Shown piece after piece: positions 24,193-31,627 of a stretch of 64,000 nt of DNA. This DNA is from Mycobacterium sp. Z3061 (GTDB lineage Bacteria > Actinomycetota > Actinomycetes > Mycobacteriales > Mycobacteriaceae), in contig NZ_CP134062.1 of assembly GCF_031583025.1 (NCBI RefSeq), positions 5,987,234 to 6,051,233 on the forward strand. Direction: 5' to 3'. The notes beneath the pieces were generated by a model. That model was not told where the DNA came from. It saw only the letters and a list, made by a program, of their open reading frames with translations, and made no database searches. Within the stretch, counting starts at the first letter, position 1, and each line of letters starts with the position of its first letter. The position numbers and the translations under genes were made by a program.

Positions 24193-24265
24193 GCCCCTAT
24201 AGCTCAGTTGGTAGAGCTACGGACTTTTAATCCGCAGGTCGTAGGTTCGAGTCCTACTGGGGGCA
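24193..24265 (+). tRNA. tRNA-Lys(TTT)
   Basis: Plus-strand 73 nt cloverleaf with acceptor GCCCCTA/TGGGGGC, D-arm AGCTCAGTTGGTAGAGCT, anticodon loop CTTTTAA (TTT), T-arm GGTTCGAGTCC. It is divergent from the other three tRNA genes across 125 bp that must hold both promoters. Confidence 0.95.
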
Positions 24266-24377
24266 CCGCGTCGGCCTCAGGCCGCCCTCAAATGGCTGTG
24301 ACCTGGCATGCCGGGCACCCAGAGCCGCCAAGATCGGACGAGATCGGACGCTCCGGGTGATTGCCGTCACGCTTCGT

Positions 24378-24383
24378 TAAGCT
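24378..24383 (+). promoter_or_regulatory. Leaderless -10 box for the TIGR04255 gene
   Basis: TAAGCT lies exactly 7 nt before ATG 24391. No ribosome site is present, so the transcript is probably leaderless; this decides the start. Confidence 0.55.
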
Positions 24384-24390
24384 CGCGGCT

Positions 24391-25209
24391 ATGCTTCCGG
24401 ACGTGAATCCCGCTGAGGTACAACCCAACGCCCCCGTAGCCCTGGTGACGCTGGAGATCCGTCACCCGGCAACAGACTCTCTCACCGAGACGGCAAGCCG
24501 CGAGCTCAAGCATCTGCTGCTCAACGACCTGCCCATCGAACGCCAGGCCCAGGATGTCCAGTGGGGCATGACTGCCCCCGGCCAACCGCCCCAACCGGTC
24601 GCGGACCGCTTCGTGCGCTACTCCAACCGCGAGAACACCACCGCCGCTTCGCTCAAGAACCAGGCAATCGTCGTCGAGACCAGCGCATACAGCAACTTCG
24701 ACACCTTCCTGGAAATCGCCATGCGGGTGGTCGACGCGCGTTCGGCGGTCTCGTCGATCGTGGGCATCGAGCGCATCGGCCTGCGCTACGTCCTCGAGAT
24801 CCGGGTCCCCGCCGGTGTCGACGGCCGGATCGAATGGACCAACTGGATCGACGAGAGCCTGCTCGGCCCCCAGCGTCTGGCCCCGGGCGGGCTGACCCTG
24901 ACCGAATGGCAGGGCGCCGCCGTCTACCGTGAGGCCCAGCCAGGTAAGTCACTCATCGTGCGTTACGGACCGGGCGTCGGTCAGGCACTCGACCCGAGCT
25001 ACCACCTGCGTCGCGTCACGCCCCCGCAGACCGGTCAGTTCTTCCTGATGGACATCGACAGCTTCTGGACCCCGCCCACCGGCGCTATCCCGGAGTACAA
25101 CCGCGATGCCCTGCTTTCGACGTACCGGGATCTCTACGCCCCGGCACAGACGGTGTTCCAGGACATGCTCACCAGCCGGCTGAAGGACGAACTGCTCCGC
25201 AGCCAGTAA
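24391..25209 (+). CDS. TIGR04255 family protein (Rv0831c-like)
   Basis: A 272-residue cytosolic protein. The pattern of VALVTLEIRHPATDS near the start, RYSNRENTTAASLKNQAIVVETSAYSNFDTF in pieces, and GLRYVLEIRVP recalls the TIGR04255 family, whose biochemical function is unknown. Its size and place next to the methyltransferase match Rv0831c of M. tuberculosis as I remember it. The start ATG 24391 is backed by a leaderless -10 seven bases upstream. It converges on the methyltransferase gene with an 18 bp gap. Confidence 0.8.
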   Translation: MLPDVNPAEVQPNAPVALVTLEIRHPATDSLTETASRELKHLLLNDLPIERQAQDVQWGMTAPGQPPQPVADRFVRYSNRENTTAASLKNQAIVVETSAYSNFDTFLEIAMRVVDARSAVSSIVGIERIGLRYVLEIRVPAGVDGRIEWTNWIDESLLGPQRLAPGGLTLTEWQGAAVYREAQPGKSLIVRYGPGVGQALDPSYHLRRVTPPQTGQFFLMDIDSFWTPPTGAIPEYNRDALLSTYRDLYAPAQTVFQDMLTSRLKDELLRSQ

Positions 25210-25227
25210 AGGCGGCCAGCAGGGCCG

Positions 25228-26133
25228 CTACGGCTTATACACCGCGCTGGTGTACGTGACGTTGGCGAACGCTTCCGCCAGCTCGTCGTCGGGGTAGTCG
25301 AACCCGTTGGCCGCGTGCAGTTCGGCGGTCGTGCGAGGCGTGGCCTGCCAACCGGTGCCGGTCAGATGGTCCAGGAGGTGGCTGCGCTCGGCGTGGTAGA
25401 CGAGGTCGTTGAGGTCGAGTTCGAACCCGAGCGCTGCCATCTTTTCGTGGTGGGCGCGCCAGCGCTCGTCCTGGAAGATCCGGGTGTCCGGGACGAACTC
25501 GAACGCAAGCCGGCTGCCGGGCGCGCTCAGCGCGGTGATGTTGTCGAACAGCGCATCCTGGGCGTCGTCCGGCAGATACACCAGCAGGCCCTCGGCACTC
25601 CACGCCGACGGGGCGGCAGCGTCGAACCCGGCGGCCCGCAGAGCCGAAGCCCAGTCGTCACGCAGGTCGATGGCGACGGTCCGGCGCTCGGCGGTGGGCT
25701 CGGCGCCCAGGTCGCTCAGCGTCAGCGTCTTGAACTCGATCACCTCCGGCATGTCGACCTCGTAGACGACGGTGCCGGCCGGCCACGGCAGGCGGTAGGC
25801 GCGCGCGTCCAGGCCCGACGCCAAGATGACCACCTGCGCGACGCCGCTGCGGGTGGCGTCCAGGAAGAACTCGTCGTAGAACCTGGTCCGGCACGCCATG
25901 CCCCGGGCCATCCGCTGCGGATCGAACTCGGAGTCGTCGTCAACGGGAATCTGACCGTTCACCAGGCGGGTGTAGACGTCGATGCCCACCGCGCGCACCA
26001 GCGGCGCCGCGAAGGGGTCGTCAATCAGCGCGTATTCAGGGTCGGAAGCCAGCGCCCGCTGGGCGGCGACCATGGTTGCCGTCGCACCGACACTCGTCGC
26101 AAGGTCCCAGCGATCCCGATCGGTACGCACCAT
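25228..26133 (-). CDS. SAM-dependent methyltransferase, mycobacterial S-adenosyl family (Rv0830-like)
   Basis: A 301-residue enzyme of the leucine-carboxyl-methyltransferase-like family that is expanded in mycobacteria. Diagnostic segments are the start [39 protein letters not shown] (SAM loop), [14 protein letters not shown] and [17 protein letters not shown]. The length and motifs agree with the TIGR00027 group. The physiological substrate is not known. It is divergent from the deaminase gene across 95 bp of A/T-rich sequence holding both promoters. Confidence 0.93.
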   Translation of the reverse strand: MVRTDRDRWDLATSVGATATMVAAQRALASDPEYALIDDPFAAPLVRAVGIDVYTRLVNGQIPVDDDSEFDPQRMARGMACRTRFYDEFFLDATRSGVAQVVILASGLDARAYRLPWPAGTVVYEVDMPEVIEFKTLTLSDLGAEPTAERRTVAIDLRDDWASALRAAGFDAAAPSAWSAEGLLVYLPDDAQDALFDNITALSAPGSRLAFEFVPDTRIFQDERWRAHHEKMAALGFELDLNDLVYHAERSHLLDHLTGTGWQATPRTTAELHAANGFDYPDDELAEAFANVTYTSAVYKP

Positions 26134-26215
26134 TGCACTCCCTTTAGTCAGCCTCTAAGTCAGAAATATAGATAACCTAGTTACTATCACAGAACCGCCA
26201 ATGATTCTGCGCGGC

Positions 26216-26221
26216 TACTCT
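26216..26221 (+). promoter_or_regulatory. Leaderless -10 box for the deaminase gene
   Basis: TACTCT ends 7 nt before GTG 26229, fitting the TANNNT leaderless pattern and supporting that start. Confidence 0.5.
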
Positions 26222-26228
26222 GCCGGGT

Positions 26229-26738
26229 GTGACCGACTTCGCACAGCGAACCATCGACCTCGCCCGTCAGAACGTCGCCGAAGGGGGGCGCCCGTTCGCG
26301 ACGGTCATCGTCCGGAACGGCGAGATTCTCGCTGAAAGCGCCAACAAGGTGGCGCAGACCGGCGATCCCACCGCTCACGCGGAGATCCTGGCGATCCGCG
26401 AGGCGTGCACCAAGCTGGGCACCGAGCATCTGGTCGGCACCACCATCTACGTCCTGGCCCACCCCTGCCCGATGTGCCTAGGTTCGCTCTACTACTGCTC
26501 CCCCGATGAGGTCGTCTTCCTGACGTCACGCGATGCCTACGAGCCGCATTACGTCGACGACCGCAAGTACTTCGAGCTCGCCACTTTCTACGACGAGTTC
26601 GGCAAGGACTGGCGGGACCGCCGCCTGCCGATGCGCGAGGAAACCCGTCCCGCGATCAGAACCGCGGCGGTGGACGTCTACCGGGCCTGGCAGGAGCGCA
26701 ACGGCGGGCAGCGCCGGGCGACCGACGTTCCCGGCTGA
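26229..26738 (+). CDS. Nucleoside/nucleobase deaminase, CDA fold (Rv0828c-like)
   Basis: A 169-residue zinc deaminase. The zinc site is complete: HAEILA provides the His and catalytic Glu, and PCPMCLGSLYYC provides the two Cys ligands. The family (guanine/cytosine/tRNA-adenosine deaminase-like) hydrolyses an amino group from a base. The GTG 26229 start is supported by a leaderless -10. It is followed after 49 bp by kmtR in the same direction, the same neighbours as Rv0828c/Rv0827c in M. tuberculosis as I recall. The exact base is not determined. Confidence 0.9.
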   Translation: MTDFAQRTIDLARQNVAEGGRPFATVIVRNGEILAESANKVAQTGDPTAHAEILAIREACTKLGTEHLVGTTIYVLAHPCPMCLGSLYYCSPDEVVFLTSRDAYEPHYVDDRKYFELATFYDEFGKDWRDRRLPMREETRPAIRTAAVDVYRAWQERNGGQRRATDVPG

Positions 26739-26775
26739 CCCCGACTCACCTTGACACCGCGCCGGTGACCTAACC

Positions 26776-26803
26776 TATTATCTACGTATGCACGCAGATA
26801 ATA
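26776..26803. promoter_or_regulatory. KmtR operator overlapping -10 box and start codon
   Basis: A 28 bp imperfect palindrome (11 of 14 half-site positions match) with outer arms TATTATCT and AGATAATA. The left arm contains the -10 TATTAT, and the right half begins just after the kmtR ATG at 26788, which lies inside the operator. The -10 to ATG gap is 6 nt, so transcription should start at the ATG (leaderless). KmtR binding here would block polymerase directly. Confidence 0.75.
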
Positions 26804-27156
26804 GAGCTGGCAGGTTGCCGGACGACCAGGTCGGCCTGGTGGTGGAGGTGTTCCGGATGCTGGCCGACGCCACCCGCGTGCAGGTGTTGTGGTCACTGGC
26901 CAAGCACGAGATGTCGGTCAACGAACTCGCCGAACACGTGGGCAAACCCGCCGCCTCGGTCTCTCAACACCTGGCGAAGCTGCGCATGGCACGCCTGGTG
27001 CGCACCCGGCGCGACGGCACCACGATCTTCTACAGCCTGGAGAACGACCACGTGCGCCAGCTCGTCATCGACGCCGTCTACAACGCCGAACACGCCGGGC
27101 CCGGCGTTCCCGGTCACCATCGCGGCGACAGCGCCGTGAAGGCGATCAAAAGCTAG
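26788..27156 (+). CDS. kmtR: Nickel/cobalt-sensing ArsR-SmtB repressor KmtR
   Basis: A 122-residue winged-helix repressor (SVNELAEHVGKPAASVSQHL recognition region). The metal ligands reported for M. tuberculosis KmtR (His88, Glu101, His102, His110, His111) are all found at exactly these numbers here: DH88, AE101H102 and GH110H111. Metal binding releases DNA and induces exporters. The gene appears self-regulated through the palindrome at 26776-26803. A histidine-rich protein gene follows after 35 bp and is very likely in the same operon. Confidence 0.95.
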   Translation: MHADNRAGRLPDDQVGLVVEVFRMLADATRVQVLWSLAKHEMSVNELAEHVGKPAASVSQHLAKLRMARLVRTRRDGTTIFYSLENDHVRQLVIDAVYNAEHAGPGVPGHHRGDSAVKAIKS

Positions 27157-27191
27157 TCACCACAACAATTTTCACGATAAGGAGAAGCAAA

Positions 27192-27389
27192 ATGTCCGAG
27201 CACACCCATGATGAAGCACACGCCCACGAACACCAGCACGGGGACGTGCACCACAGCCACGCCCACACCAATCACGAGCATGAGCACGTCGCGCACGAGC
27301 ACGCACATTCACACAGCGACGGCACCGAACACACTCACGAGCACGTGCACCAGTCCGGCCTCGAAGACGTGCACAGCCACACGCACTGA
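27192..27389 (+). CDS. Histidine-rich metal-binding protein (24 His in 65 residues)
   Basis: A 65-residue protein in which 24 residues are His, mostly as alternating His-x-His runs with Glu, Asp, Ala and Ser. There is no Cys and no hydrophobic segment, so it should be cytosolic and soluble, comparable in style to Hpn-like nickel stores. ATG 27192 has an excellent AAGGAGAAG ribosome site. Being directly downstream of the Ni/Co sensor kmtR, it probably buffers or stores nickel or cobalt. Role inferred from composition and neighbour; I know no named homologue. Confidence 0.85.
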   Translation: MSEHTHDEAHAHEHQHGDVHHSHAHTNHEHEHVAHEHAHSHSDGTEHTHEHVHQSGLEDVHSHTH

Positions 27390-27393
27390 GCGC

Positions 27394-28425
27394 TCAGACC
27401 TGCGGGCAGTAATGCTTGGGATCGCCCCGCTCATCCAGGGGCGGCAGGTTCCGGGCCGGCGTCTGCGGCAGCGGTGCGTCGGCCGGAATGCGCCCGGATG
27501 CGCGGTCGAGGCCGGCACGGGCCCGCGGGTGCTTCCGGTACCGGGGAGGCACGAATGCGAAGATCGCCCGCACCACGCTGCCGAAGCGCCGGTGCAGCCA
27601 CTCGTCGCGGCCTGACCATCGATAACCCAACCGCTCCCGGACGGCCGGGTGATACAGGCCCACGGTCAACCACAGAAAGAACGGCGCGGACAGCTTGGTC
27701 ATGGCCGACCACAGCCAGTCCGGAAGCCACGGCGCGATCGGCGGCTTGCCGTAATTCGTCAGATCGAGGACCACCCGGGTCGCGAAGTTATCCTCTAAAA
27801 CGTTGCGGCACATGTGGTCCCAGTAGGCCTGGAACTCTTCCCAGGACTTCGGCACCGGCCGCATGCTCATCCCGTACATCCGGTACCACTGGACGTGTTC
27901 GTCGAATAGCTGCCGCTTCTCCGCTTCGGTCAGACCGCCACAGAACCACTCGGCCACGTGCAGCGTCCCGACGAAGAAAGTCGAGTGAGCCCAGTAGAAG
28001 ACGTCAGGGTTCAGAGCGTGGTAGCGCCGGCCCTGGTCGTCGACGCCCTTGATGTCGATGTGGTAGTCGCGTACCTCGGCCCCCGTGGTCGGAGCCCGGT
28101 CACCGTCGAAGACCACCCCGCCGATCGGGTACAGCGACCGCATCACCCGGGGCAGCGGCTCGCGGAGGAATGTCGAGTGATCCTTTACCGCGGCGCCCAG
28201 CTGAGGGTGCATGTTCTGCATGGATCCCGCGAACGGCCCCTGCAGCATGCCGCGCCAGTCGCCGAAGTACTTCCAGGTCAGCGAGTCCGGACCGAGCGGC
28301 TGCGGCGGTGCCTCGTAGCCCAGCGGCGATACCGGGCAACCGACGGCCAGATCGGCCGGCCGGTCAGCGGGGGCGGCCGGCTCGGCGCTGGTCACCGGGC
28401 ACGTCGCGGACGTATCTTGGGTCAC
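27394..28425 (-). CDS. DUF2236 / MpaB-like oxygenase family protein (Rv0826-like)
   Basis: A 343-residue protein of the oxygenase MpaB / latex-clearing-protein-related DUF2236 family. Characteristic pieces are WKYFGDWRGMLQGPFAGSMQ, HPQLGAAVKDHS, FYWAHSTFFVGTLHVAEWF (His-containing helix) and FDEHVQWYRMYGMSMRPVP. Family members bind heme b through His residues and act on hydrophobic substrates. I prefer GTG 28425, which lies 9 nt after GAGGA; a TTG at 28434 overlaps that site. It is divergent from a TetR gene with the operator at 28450-28482 between them. Confidence 0.88.
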   Translation of the reverse strand: MTQDTSATCPVTSAEPAAPADRPADLAVGCPVSPLGYEAPPQPLGPDSLTWKYFGDWRGMLQGPFAGSMQNMHPQLGAAVKDHSTFLREPLPRVMRSLYPIGGVVFDGDRAPTTGAEVRDYHIDIKGVDDQGRRYHALNPDVFYWAHSTFFVGTLHVAEWFCGGLTEAEKRQLFDEHVQWYRMYGMSMRPVPKSWEEFQAYWDHMCRNVLEDNFATRVVLDLTNYGKPPIAPWLPDWLWSAMTKLSAPFFLWLTVGLYHPAVRERLGYRWSGRDEWLHRRFGSVVRAIFAFVPPRYRKHPRARAGLDRASGRIPADAPLPQTPARNLPPLDERGDPKHYCPQV

Positions 28426-28449
28426 TGGTGTCAATCCTCAGCTGTCGGA

Positions 28450-28482
28450 ATTCTGACTACACGCGTTGTCAGAATCAATTCT
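28450..28482. promoter_or_regulatory. Nested inverted repeats, probable TetR operator
   Basis: ATTCTGAC (28450-28457) and GTCAGAAT (28468-28475) form a perfect 8 bp repeat with a 10-base spacer. A second repeat, AGAAT-CA-ATTCT (28471-28482), overlaps the right arm. Both lie between the DUF2236 gene and the TetR gene, just before the latter's ribosome site. Confidence 0.65.
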
Positions 28483-28491
28483 AGGAGCGAA

Positions 28492-29124
28492 GTGCAGGCG
28501 GGTCAACGACGGGGCCGCTGGTCAGGCGTCCCTCTGGAGGACCGCCACGCGTTGCGCCGCGACACACTCATAGCGGCCGGCGTCGAATTGCTCGGAGGCG
28601 AAGGCGGCCCCGCACTCACGGTGCGCGCCGCCTGCCGCCAGGCCAACCTGACCGAGCGGTACTTCTACGAGAGCTTCGACGATCGCGAGCATTTCGTACG
28701 CGCGGTCTACGACGATGTCTGCACCCGGGCGATGGCGACGCTGACGTCAGCGAAAACTCCCAGAGAGGCCGTCGAGCAGTTCGTGGCGCTGATGGTGGAC
28801 GACCCGGTCCGCGGGCGGGTGTTGCTGCTGGCTCCCGCCGTCGAGCCGGTACTGACCCGCTCCGGGGCCGAGTGGATGCCCAACTTCATCGATCTGCTGC
28901 AGCGCAAGCTCTCGCGCATAGTCGACCCGGTGACCCAGAAACTGGTCGCGACCAGCTTGATCGGCGCGTTGACCGCGCTGTTCACCGCGTACCTGAACGA
29001 TCAACTGGGCGCCACCCGCCAGCAGTTCATCGACTACTGCGTCAACATGTTGCTCGGCACCGCCGCCACCTACGTTGAACAGGGCTCGGCCGAAATTATC
29101 GTCGCGTCGCTGCCGCACGATTAG
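28492..29124 (+). CDS. TetR-family repressor (Rv0825c-like)
   Basis: A 210-residue regulator. The DNA-binding domain covers about residues 15-60: RRDTLIAAGVELLGGEGGPA, then TVRAACRQANLTERYFYESF as the helix-turn-helix, then DDREHFVRAVYDDV. The C-terminal half is a helical ligand-binding domain. GTG 28492 follows AGGAG with a short 4 nt spacing and is the only start consistent with the domain boundary. It most likely represses the divergent DUF2236 oxygenase gene and itself through the repeats at 28450-28482. The ligand is probably a lipid or hydrophobic compound (inference). Confidence 0.9.
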   Translation: MQAGQRRGRWSGVPLEDRHALRRDTLIAAGVELLGGEGGPALTVRAACRQANLTERYFYESFDDREHFVRAVYDDVCTRAMATLTSAKTPREAVEQFVALMVDDPVRGRVLLLAPAVEPVLTRSGAEWMPNFIDLLQRKLSRIVDPVTQKLVATSLIGALTALFTAYLNDQLGATRQQFIDYCVNMLLGTAATYVEQGSAEIIVASLPHD

Positions 29125-29221
29125 CCGCCGCAGCCCACGGGCACCCTTTCCGAGGTAGCCGATCAACCTTGACCGCACCGTGATGCGCCACACCGGCGGC
29201 AAACTTGATGCTACTGATAGG

Positions 29222-29260
29222 CACAGATAACATTGACTGCAACCAACAGACACAGATAAC
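29222..29260. repeat. Direct repeat CACAGATAAC upstream of desA1
   Basis: The 10-mer CACAGATAAC occurs at 29222-29231 and again at 29251-29260, 29 bp apart, just ahead of the desA1 ribosome site at 29262. Tandem regulator sites are likely; a desaturase regulator such as MadR is one possibility, not shown by sequence. Confidence 0.5.
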
Positions 29261-29270
29261 TGGAGTTGCC

Positions 29271-30293
29271 ATGTCAGGCGAGCTGACCAATCTGCAGCTG
29301 CTACAGGAACTCGAGCCGATGGTCGAGAAGTACCTGAACCGGCACGAGAGCATGCACAAAGACTGGAACCCGCACGACTACATCCCGTGGTCGGACGGGA
29401 AGAACTTTTATGCGCTGGGCGGCCAGGATTGGGAGCCCGGACAGTCCAAGCTGTCCGACATCGCCCAGGTGGCGATGGTGCAGAACCTGATGACCGAGGA
29501 CAACCTGCCGTCCTACCACCGCGAGATCACCATGAACTTCGGGCTGGACGGCGCCTGGGGCCAGTGGGTCAACCGCTGGACCGCCGAGGAGAACCGGCAC
29601 GGGATCGCGCTGCGCGACTACCTCGTGGTGACCCGCGCCGTCGACCCCTACGAGCTGGAGAAGCTGCGCGTGGAGGTGGTGAACCGCGGCTTCAGCCCGG
29701 GCCAGAACCACCAGGTGCGCGACGACCTGTTCGCCGAGAGCCTGTTCGACTCGGTCATCTACGTGACTTTCCAGGAGCTGGCCACCCGGATTTCGCACCG
29801 CAACACCGGCAAGGCCTGCGACGAACCGATTGCCGACCAGATGCTGGCCAAGATCTCGGCGGACGAGAACCTGCACATGATCTTCTACCGCGACGTCAGC
29901 GAGGCCGGGTTCGAGATCGCACCCAACCAGGCGATGAAGTCGCTGCACAAGATCCTGCGCAACTTCCAGATGCCCGGATACCAGGTGCCGGAGTTCCGCC
30001 GCAAAGCAGTGCTCATTGCCGTCGGCGGCGTCTACGACCCCCGGATCCACCTCGATGACGTCGTCATGCCGGTACTGAAGAAGTGGCGCATTTTCGAGCG
30101 CGAGGACTTCACCGGCGAGGCCGCGGCTCTGCGCGACGACCTGGGCGTGCTGGTCAAGGAACTCGAGGCGTCCTGCGACAAGTTCGAGCAGTCCAAGCAA
30201 CGCCAGCTGGACCGGGAAGTTCGCACCGGCAAGAAGACCACCGCGTTCGAGCTGCACCAGACCGCGGGCAAGCTGACGCTGAGCGGGCGGTAG
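29271..30293 (+). CDS. desA1: Acyl-[acyl-carrier-protein] desaturase DesA1
   Basis: A 340-residue soluble di-iron desaturase that introduces double bonds into acyl-ACP chains for mycolic acid synthesis. The iron ligands appear in two helices: WTAEENRHGIALRDYL (E-E-x-x-H) and SADENLHMIFYRDV (D-E-x-x-H). The length fits M. tuberculosis DesA1 (Rv0824c). I chose ATG 29271 with GGAG six bases upstream rather than the longer frame from 29205, which runs through the promoter repeats. The next gene, a dihydrouridine synthase, starts 6 bp after the stop, as in M. tuberculosis. Confidence 0.96.
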   Translation: MSGELTNLQLLQELEPMVEKYLNRHESMHKDWNPHDYIPWSDGKNFYALGGQDWEPGQSKLSDIAQVAMVQNLMTEDNLPSYHREITMNFGLDGAWGQWVNRWTAEENRHGIALRDYLVVTRAVDPYELEKLRVEVVNRGFSPGQNHQVRDDLFAESLFDSVIYVTFQELATRISHRNTGKACDEPIADQMLAKISADENLHMIFYRDVSEAGFEIAPNQAMKSLHKILRNFQMPGYQVPEFRRKAVLIAVGGVYDPRIHLDDVVMPVLKKWRIFEREDFTGEAAALRDDLGVLVKELEASCDKFEQSKQRQLDREVRTGKKTTAFELHQTAGKLTLSGR

Positions 30294-30299
30294 CGCCCA

Positions 30300-31433
30300 T
30301 TGCGCATCGGCACGATCGAGCTCGCCAGCCCCGTCGTGCTGGCACCCATGGCCGGTGTGACGAACGTCGCATTCCGGTCTCTGTGCCGTGAGCTGGAGTT
30401 GTCGAAGGTAGGCACGGTCAGCGGGCTGTATGTCTGCGAGATGGTGACCGCACGCGCGCTTGTCGAGCGGCACCCGGTCACCATGCACATGACGACGTTC
30501 GCCCCCGACGAGTCGCCCCGCTCGCTGCAGCTCTACACGGTTGACCCGGACACCACCTACGCCGCGGCCAAGATGATCGCCGACGAAGGACTGGCCGACC
30601 ACATCGACATGAACTTCGGCTGCCCGGTACCCAAGGTGACCAAGCGCGGCGGCGGAGCGGCGTTGCCCTACAAGCGGCGGCTGTTCGGCCAGATCGTCGC
30701 CGCCGCGGTGCGCGCCACCGCCGGCACCGACATCCCCGTGACCGTCAAGTTCCGCATCGGCATCGACGACGACCACCACACTCACCTGGACGCCGGGCGC
30801 ATCGCCGAGTCCGAGGGCGCCGCGGCCGTCGCGCTGCACGCCCGAACCGCCGCGCAGCGCTATTCCGGCACCGCCGACTGGGATCAGATCGCCCTGCTCA
30901 AGCAACAGGTGCGCACCATTCCGGTGCTGGGCAACGGCGACATTTACGACGCCAGCGACGCGCTCGCCATGATGGCCGCCACGGGATGCGATGGCGTGGT
31001 CATCGGTCGCGGCTGCCTGGGCCGGCCCTGGCTGTTCGCCGAACTGTCGGCCGCGTTCACCGGGATACCGGCCCCGGAGCCGCCAGCCCTCGGCGAGGTG
31101 ACCGACATCATCCGGCGGCACGGCGCGCTGCTGGCCGCCCATTTCGGTGAAGACAAGGGCATGCGCGACATCCGCAAGCACGTCGCCTGGTACCTGCACG
31201 GCTTCCCCGCAGGATCCGACCTAAGGCGCGCATTGGCGCTGGTCAAGACACTTGACGAACTCGACGAGCTGCTCGACCGCTTGGACCGTGACGTGCCGTT
31301 CCCGGAGGCCGGCAACGGCCCGCGCGGCCGCCAGGGTTCGCCGGCGCGGGTGGCTCTGCCCGACGGCTGGCTCAGCGATCCCGACGACTGCCGGGTGCCC
31401 GAGGGCGCCGACGTCATGCACTCCGGCGGCTGA
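30300..31433 (+). CDS. tRNA-dihydrouridine synthase (DusB type, Rv0823c-like)
   Basis: A 377-residue FMN enzyme that reduces uridines in tRNA. The TIM-barrel motifs are in order: VVLAPMAGVTNVAFR, HIDMNFGCPVPKV (catalytic Cys), VTVKFRIGID, VALHARTAAQRYSG, PVLGNGDIYD and VVIGRGCLGRPW. The start is TTG 30300, only 6 bp after the desA1 stop and without its own ribosome site, so translation may be coupled to desA1. The last 40 residues are a low-complexity tail. Substrate position in tRNA is not determined. Confidence 0.93.
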   Translation: MRIGTIELASPVVLAPMAGVTNVAFRSLCRELELSKVGTVSGLYVCEMVTARALVERHPVTMHMTTFAPDESPRSLQLYTVDPDTTYAAAKMIADEGLADHIDMNFGCPVPKVTKRGGGAALPYKRRLFGQIVAAAVRATAGTDIPVTVKFRIGIDDDHHTHLDAGRIAESEGAAAVALHARTAAQRYSGTADWDQIALLKQQVRTIPVLGNGDIYDASDALAMMAATGCDGVVIGRGCLGRPWLFAELSAAFTGIPAPEPPALGEVTDIIRRHGALLAAHFGEDKGMRDIRKHVAWYLHGFPAGSDLRRALALVKTLDELDELLDRLDRDVPFPEAGNGPRGRQGSPARVALPDGWLSDPDDCRVPEGADVMHSGG

Positions 31434-31575
31434 TCCGCAAGCCGCGGTGGCTGAACCGAGACACTCTCGAAATCGCGTCTCAGCCGAGAAATCAGTACGA
31501 TATGAGCCTTAATGCAATTCCGCGGCGCCGAGTTCGGCGGTGCTGCGCTTACGTGTGCGCGTTGTGCCCGAAAAA

Positions 31576-31590
31576 CCACCCCATCGGTGG
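31576..31590 (-). terminator. Terminator-like hairpin on the minus strand
   Basis: Read on the minus strand, CCACC-GATGG-GGTGG is followed by TTTTT. It looks like an intrinsic terminator but there is no reverse-strand gene for it to end. It lies 38 bp upstream of the LCP gene, so an antisense transcript is one explanation and chance another. Confidence 0.3.
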
Positions 31591-31627
31591 GGACGTCCGC
31601 ATAGTGACATTCGGAGGCCGGTAGGAC

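Noticed and set aside
24331..24350. Tandem 10-mer AGATCGGACG x2 after tRNA-Lys
   Set aside because: Only two copies in GC-rich spacer DNA; chance or a minor duplication, with no sign of function.
29301..31199. A 632-codon minus-strand open frame antisense to desA1 and the Dus gene
   Set aside because: It is a shadow of high-GC coding DNA. desA1 and Dus on the plus strand have clear family motifs, and the antisense protein is composed of low-complexity Leu/Val/Gly/Arg.
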